From NCBI GenBank assembly GCA_021209875.1, contig JAGYVD010000002.1, positions 2,418,001-2,482,000 on the forward strand: DNA of 64,000 bases. Direction: 5' to 3'. Source of the stretch: Rosellinia necatrix. Taxonomy: Eukaryota; Ascomycota; Sordariomycetes; Xylariales; Xylariaceae. Positions 59,764 to 64,000 of the stretch are shown here, one piece after another. The position numbers were made by a program, and so were the translations under genes. The notes under the pieces were generated by a model. It saw only the letters and a program-made list of their open reading frames with translations, made no database searches and was not told the origin of the DNA. How positions within the stretch are numbered: position 1 is the stretch's first letter; every line of letters begins with the position of its first letter.

Positions 59764-61903
59764 TCACTTCTCCAAAGCCGGCGAGCCATCCGGTTTACCC
59801 TCGATCCACCGTCCACTCTTGCCGCCTTCCTTCAGCACAACCCTGAGGCCCTCGATGGTCATTCGCTTGTCCACCGCTTTGCACATATCGTAGATGGTCA
59901 AGGCTGCCGTGGAAGCGGCAGTCAACGCTTCCATTTCCACTCCTGTCTTGCCTTCGCAAGCGACGGTCGCCTCAATGTCCACACGACCGGCGCCCTCCTC
60001 GCCTTGTATGATTTCACACTCTACGGCCACTTTAGACAGCGCAATCGGGTGACAAAGTGGTATGAGGTCTGACGTTCTCTTGGCGGCCATAATGCCGGCA
60101 ATGCGTGCCACTCCTAGTACGTCACCCTTCTTCATCTGGTTTTCCCGCACGAGACGACAGACGGTGGGGTCCGTAAATTGGACACGACAAACAGCCTTGG
60201 CCAGCCTCGCGCTCGGCAGTTTGTCCGAGATAGAGACCATGTGTGCTGCACCCGACTCAGAAACATGTGTTAACTTATATCCATTTGTATGGCTTCCGAG
60301 CTGTCGCCGTGTACTGGAGAGCCACCGAAGCTGCTGTAGAGGTGCATAGCTTCTTTGTAAGGGCGGTAGCGGTGGTGTGCAGCCAACGAGAGATGCACGG
60401 GGGGTGATGGGGTTTGTTAGAACGCTTTGGTACGAGGTTCGGTGATGACTTTCTAGTCTTGGGCGCTGCGCATCTGCCAGACGAACCGTTCAGTCTAAGC
60501 CTACAGGGAAAGCCTAACGCCGAACCCATTTCGTGGCGTAAAGGTTGTTCGCCGTGACCGACATCTGGGGGTGTTCACCCACCTATCAAGATCATCGGCC
60601 GGTTCTTCATATATTCCAGTTCGCCGATGCCCGCATGCTTCGCCTTCTTTCTCTTTACCGCCATGCCGATTACATCCAGGAGCTCCTGTTCATTCGGTGC
60701 CAGGCCAATCGGCGCGGGGTCATCTCTGAGACCTTGCTTCCTCTCCGTCTCAAGCCGCCTCATACCCTCAAGGGCTGCCTCGTCAATCGGCTCCCCGTTG
60801 TTAGATTTCCTCAGAATATCTCGTAGCGAAACTTCGGCGTTGCCGAAGAGGCATACTTTGAGATTTCCGTCGCTCGTAATGCGCAGTCGATTACATGTTC
60901 CACAGAAGTTGTGCGTCATGCTGGTGATGAAGCCGAGACTGCCCACGAAGCCTGGGATTTTGTAGGTCTTGCTTGTATCGTTTTTGTGTCCGTTCACTTT
61001 TTCGAGCTGCGGATACTTCTCTTTGATGAGACGCAGCATCTCAGAGTAACTGAACATCTTATCCTTGTTCCACTTATTACCGTCAAACGGCATGTACTCG
61101 ATAAATCTTACCTCGATGTCCTTCTCTCGTGTCATTTCAATAAATGGTATGATTTCTCTATCATTGATACCTCTCATGACAACGGCGTTGATCTTCAATT
61201 TGACACCCGCACCGTGCTTGTTGAGCTGCAAGACCTTATCTATGCTCTTCATGACGGCGTCAAAGCCTTTTCGTCTAGTCATGATTTGGAACTGCCAGGG
61301 TTCAAGTGTGTCGAGGCTCAGATTAATACCGGTCAAGCCTGCTTCAACCATATCATCCAATTTGCGATGCAATGCCAATCCATTGGTTGTGACACACAGT
61401 TCTCGGAGTCCTTGAGGCCGAAGAGCTCCTATTTGTCTCATCAATGACAAAATATCTTTCCTGACCGTAGGCTCTCCGCCCGTGAGGCGGATCTTGGTAA
61501 CGCCCTGCGATACAAAAAGGGACGAAAGCATAATGATTTCAGGTGTTGTCAGAAGTTCTCGTTGCGGTGACAGGGGAACCCCCTCCTCAGGCATACAGTA
61601 AACGCATCGAAGATTACATCTCTCGGTCAGGGAGATTCGTAGATAATCATGGCGTCGGTGGAAAGTATCGGTGAGGAAGTCTGAGAAAGGCTTCGCATCC
61701 TTTACAAGCTCTCGCCGAGGTGAACGCCTAGGCAGGGATGGGGTCGGGGCATCTGTCGACGCGCTACTCTGGCGAGGCACAGCGGCCGCTGTGGCGGCGT
61801 GTCGTATGAGCACGATGTGTCGATGTGCCTCAGACCTCGATCTCCCCAGCGGGATCGACCGTAAGGGTCTCATCGGCCGGGCCGCCGCGGTCAATGGCGG
61901 CAT
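59764..61903 (-). CDS. cnxABC: Molybdenum cofactor biosynthesis MoaA-MoaC fusion
   Basis: Two minus-strand exons, 61903-60583 and 60473-59764, encode 676 aa. The 109-nt intron has a GTGGGT donor, a CTGAAC-like branch site and a TGGCAG acceptor. The N-terminus (about 1-70) is Arg/Ser-rich like a mitochondrial presequence. The MoaA radical-SAM domain follows: first cluster Cys96, Cys100, Cys103 (ERCNLRCVYC), LTGGEPTVRKD, NLSLDTL, FIEYMPFDGNKWNKDKM, and second cluster Cys334, Cys337, Cys351 (NFCGTCNRLR ... KVC). A linker of about 80 residues (441-518) leads to MoaC: MKKGDVLGVARIAGIMAAKR, LIPLCHPIALSKVAVECEI, and the pair KTGVEMEALTAASTAALTIY/DMCKAVDK. Together the two domains convert GTP to cyclic pyranopterin monophosphate, as in the Aspergillus cnxABC and human MOCS1 genes. 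If the intron is retained, exon 1 ends ILIGG-stop at 60575, a complete MoaA with the family's C-terminal diglycine. Confidence 0.97.
60474..60582 (-). other. Intron of cnxABC whose donor encodes Gly-Gly-stop
   Basis: Read in frame from exon 1, the exon's last G plus the donor GTGGGTGA spells GGT GGG TGA, which is Gly, Gly, stop. Splicing changes this to Asp and continues into the linker and MoaC. The acceptor was chosen as TGGCAG at 60474, because the earlier AGs at about 60,512 and 60,502 lie before the likely branch site. Confidence 0.85.
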
Positions 61904-62823
61904 GGTAGGGAAAGGGTGCGAGTGCAGGGCGTTAATACAGCAGCCTAAGCATAGTTGCGACTCATGCCGTTATTAGCGAGATATAACAAGATATGGGACA
62001 GGCCGCCCCTGATGACTATGCGGAGTCATGATGGGGATGAAGCAATTTTGCCACTTGTTTGGGCTCCGATATGCACATGAGATTCTCATGAGGTAAGCAG
62101 CAAGTTTTGGTCATCCATAGAGGGCCGAGCTATGGGCAGCTGGTTCCACCGTGATTAGGTACACAAGGTACCGCACTTAATTACAGTACGTACTACTACC
62201 TAAGTAGTAGTATTATTAGCGTCTAATCTAGGTGGCTGGAAGTGGGTAGGGACGACCTCCTAAGTGGATAGGCTAGGTGGGTCCTGGGGCGTGATACATG
62301 AGTAGGTACCTAGGTATCTATCATGGCCATTGACTTAGGTAGATAACTACCTAGTGTACCTACCTACCTAGGTAGGTACCTGCCTACCTACCTCCCTACC
62401 TAGGTACTTATGTAATACCCGGGCAGGTAGAGGTAGTTAGTAGGTAGATAAACGCCAACCTTCATCGGGGCTTGTGTGCAATTCCTGCTCTCATCGTGAG
62501 CCTTCACCATATCCCAAAACGGCAGCAAGTCCCCGATCTTCGGTAGCCAATCAGCACGCGCGCTCGACATTCCATCGCAGCGCGTTCTTGCTCTGTCTTG
62601 AATGCCAGATAACTAAGTACCTACCTAAGCGGCTGTTTTGGGTTTTGCGACATGGTCGTTGTAGCATCTTGACTGGTCGGTCCAATGGATTGAACTGGAG
62701 AATGAGAATCGAAGCAAACCGTGACTTCTCGAGACCGTCACAGCCATCGCATCGACCACTTACACCAAACAGGGTCGTCCCTAGCCGCCTTCTGCCGACT
62801 CCCCATACGAGGGCGCCGGCGCG
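61904..62823. other. Divergent intergenic region between cnxABC and the WD40 gene
   Basis: The two genes point away from each other, so this 0.9-kb stretch should hold both promoters. It contains a dense ACCT/AGGT palindromic tract at about 62,300-62,460 and a GCGTCTAATC segment near 62,220 that also occurs near 58,303 (acgtctaatc). Confidence 0.5.
62300..62460. repeat. ACCT/AGGT palindromic tract
   Basis: Repeated CCTACCTAGGTAGG and TACCTAGGTA units alternate in orientation over about 150 nt, read directly. It is the same motif class as at 1.2 kb. Confidence 0.85.
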
Positions 62824-63981
62824 ATGCATTTCGCAAAATCCTTTAAATGTATTATTCCCCCCTTCCCCTGATCCCCCCTGATCCCCCCTGATCCCCTACC
62901 TCATGCCCTACCTCATGCCCTACCTCATGCCCTGCCTACCTCTAACTACCTACCTCTGATTACCTACATCGTGCTCTGCCCACTGCATCGTGCTCTACCT
63001 ACATCGTGCCCTACCTACGTCGTGCCCTGCCTCGCGCTGGTCTCGGTCCCTCATCACATCTCCAGCCGCCTTTGAGGACGCGTGCATGGAAGATGGAATG
63101 CTAACCGACCCCCCTTGGATCCCACAGCGTCTCCCCACAGCATCTCCAGCCCCAACGGGAAATATGTAGCCACCTTGGTGCCGGGTAGCATCGCTGTCAG
63201 ATCTGTCGCGTCGCTAGCCATCGTTCGGACCATCAAACTGGCTCCAGATCTTTCGGATGGCGTGACGACTTTTGTGTGGTCATCGTCCTCTAAGAGGCTC
63301 TTGGTCGCTGTCGCCGACCGGATTCACGTCTTCTCTGCACCGAGTGGTGATTTCCACGGTCTGGTGCAGATTCCGCAGCCACTGGCCACCAAACCGGCAT
63401 ACGTCACTTTCGGTGCCACCGATGGCGAAGTCTGCGTCTTTTCCCCCGTTGGCATCAAGCTGACCACGGTCAATCTCGCCTCGTCTAAGGCGGTGGAGAT
63501 CGGCAACCCGAAATTCTTCAGTTCCGTGTCCGCATCGAAAGGGTACTCGTTCCGACCAGGCACCCATCATATGGCCCTGCTCACGCGAACCGCAGGTAAA
63601 GACATAGTGAGTATCCATTCCGCAGATACGCGTGAGATCCAGAGATCTTGGTATCCAGACACCATAGATGCTCAGGGCTTGGCATGGACCCCAGATGGGA
63701 ATTGGCTAGTTGTGTGGGATTCATCGGCCCACGGCACCAGGGTGCTGTTCTGTACCCATGATGGTCACGTCTTTAGGGACTGGCGTGACGACCACCCATA
63801 CCCTACACTAAATGACATGGGCCAATACGGACCCGGCGTTAGGACGCTGGCATTCAGCCCAAACGGTCGGCATACAGCCATAGCTAGCGGGTCGAGTCAC
63901 ATCTCCATACTCAACGATCGATTAGCGAAAGAGGTGCTGCTCCGTCATGCCACGATCGTTGAACCTAATGAAACGCTGCAG
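62824..63981 (+). CDS. WD40-repeat protein, WRAP73/WDR8-like, 5' part
   Basis: Exon 1, 62824-62848, encodes MHFAKSFK and ends in phase 1. Exon 2, 63128-63981, continues SSPHSISSPNGKYVATLVPG. A GTGGGT donor at 63982 follows ETLQ, and the gene runs off the window. About 293 residues are visible. WD-type blades are seen at AVRSVASLAIVRTIKL, FVWSSSSKRLLVAVADRIHV, AQGLAWTPDGNWLVVWDSSA and VRTLAFSPNGRHTAIASGSS. The order and wording (VEIGNPKFFS, YSFRPGTHHMALLTRTAGKD, IQRSWYPDTIDAQGLAWTPD) match my memory of fungal WRAP73/WDR8 homologues. Those act at spindle poles and microtubule-organising centres with SSX2IP/Msd1-type partners. A frame starting inside the intron (ATG 63082) is not the real start. 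Intron 1 is unusually long and repetitive. Confidence 0.85.
62849..63127 (+). repeat. 279-nt intron made largely of tandem repeats
   Basis: Donor GTATTA, branch-site candidate GCTAACC at about 63,100, acceptor CCACAG at 63127. The interior contains three CCCCTGATCC units (62,866-62,895), about four CCCTACCTCATG units (62,896-62,935) and several CTACCTACATCGTGC units (62,960-63,035). Both splice ends are fixed by the phase match between MHFAKSFK and SSPHSISSP. Confidence 0.8.
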
Positions 63982-64000
63982 GTGGGTGTTCGTTGATCCC

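Noticed and set aside
60275..60529. 84-aa minus-strand ORF between MoaA and MoaC
   Set aside because: Out-of-frame reading of the linker exon. The correct phase runs unbroken into MoaC.
63082..63127. ATG at 63082 as the start of the WD40 protein
   Set aside because: The residues it adds lie in the intron. The micro-exon at 62824 gives the expected MHFAKSFKSS N-terminus with matching phase.

Overview
The window is nuclear DNA of a filamentous ascomycete (Pezizomycotina). Evidence: short GT-AG introns with CTAAC/CTGAC-like branch sites, a HET-domain protein, a PTH11/rhodopsin-type membrane protein, a long-chain alcohol oxidase, and a fused MoaA-MoaC (cnxABC-type) gene. The many dispersed palindromic ACCTAGGT/TACCTAGGTA tracts resemble those of some Sordariomycetes, Xylariales-like genomes in particular. 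That placement is an impression from memory, not a result. No bacterial operon, rRNA, convincing tRNA or CRISPR array was seen.

Layout. 1-2.2 kb: AT-rich, repeat-rich non-coding DNA. 2.2-5.5 kb: a GNAT acetyltransferase with a long disordered N-terminus, then a small secreted Kre9/Knh1-like protein. 6.07-9.06 kb (-): a two-exon HET-domain protein with an unusual Arg/Ser-rich insert. 12.66-14.69 kb (+): an F-box/LRR protein ending in a CaaX box. 15.96-17.46 kb (-): a four-exon PTH11/rhodopsin-like membrane protein. 21.39-23.46 kb (+): a secreted berberine-bridge-type FAD oxidase. 29.52-30.56 kb (-): a conserved-looking unknown protein. 38.4-38.8 kb: a decayed FAD-oxidase fragment. 40.80-42.70 kb (-): a multi-spanning membrane protein. 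43.25-45.77 kb (-): a four-exon long-chain fatty alcohol oxidase. 50.30-51.60 kb (+): an ELO fatty acid elongase with a frameshift. 52.48-53.04 kb (-): a doubtful Ala-rich ORF. 54.55-55.56 kb (-): a FYVE zinc-finger protein with two frameshifts. 59.76-61.90 kb (-): cnxABC. 62.82 kb to the end (+): the start of a WRAP73/WDR8-like WD40 protein.

The genes are mostly unrelated housekeeping and accessory functions separated by long intergenic tracts (up to about 7.8 kb) full of microsatellites. I see no biosynthetic cluster. The lipid genes (alcohol oxidase, elongase) are near each other but do not look co-regulated.

The most interesting observation is in cnxABC. The 5' splice site of its only intron spells Gly-Gly-stop in frame. 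Intron retention would give a MoaA protein with the diglycine tail known to matter in this family, and splicing would remove that tail and fuse MoaA to MoaC. Three single-base homopolymer frameshifts in the elongase and FYVE genes are best explained by sequence error, though gene decay is possible. All exon structures were worked out by hand from splice signals, phase and family similarity remembered without a database search.
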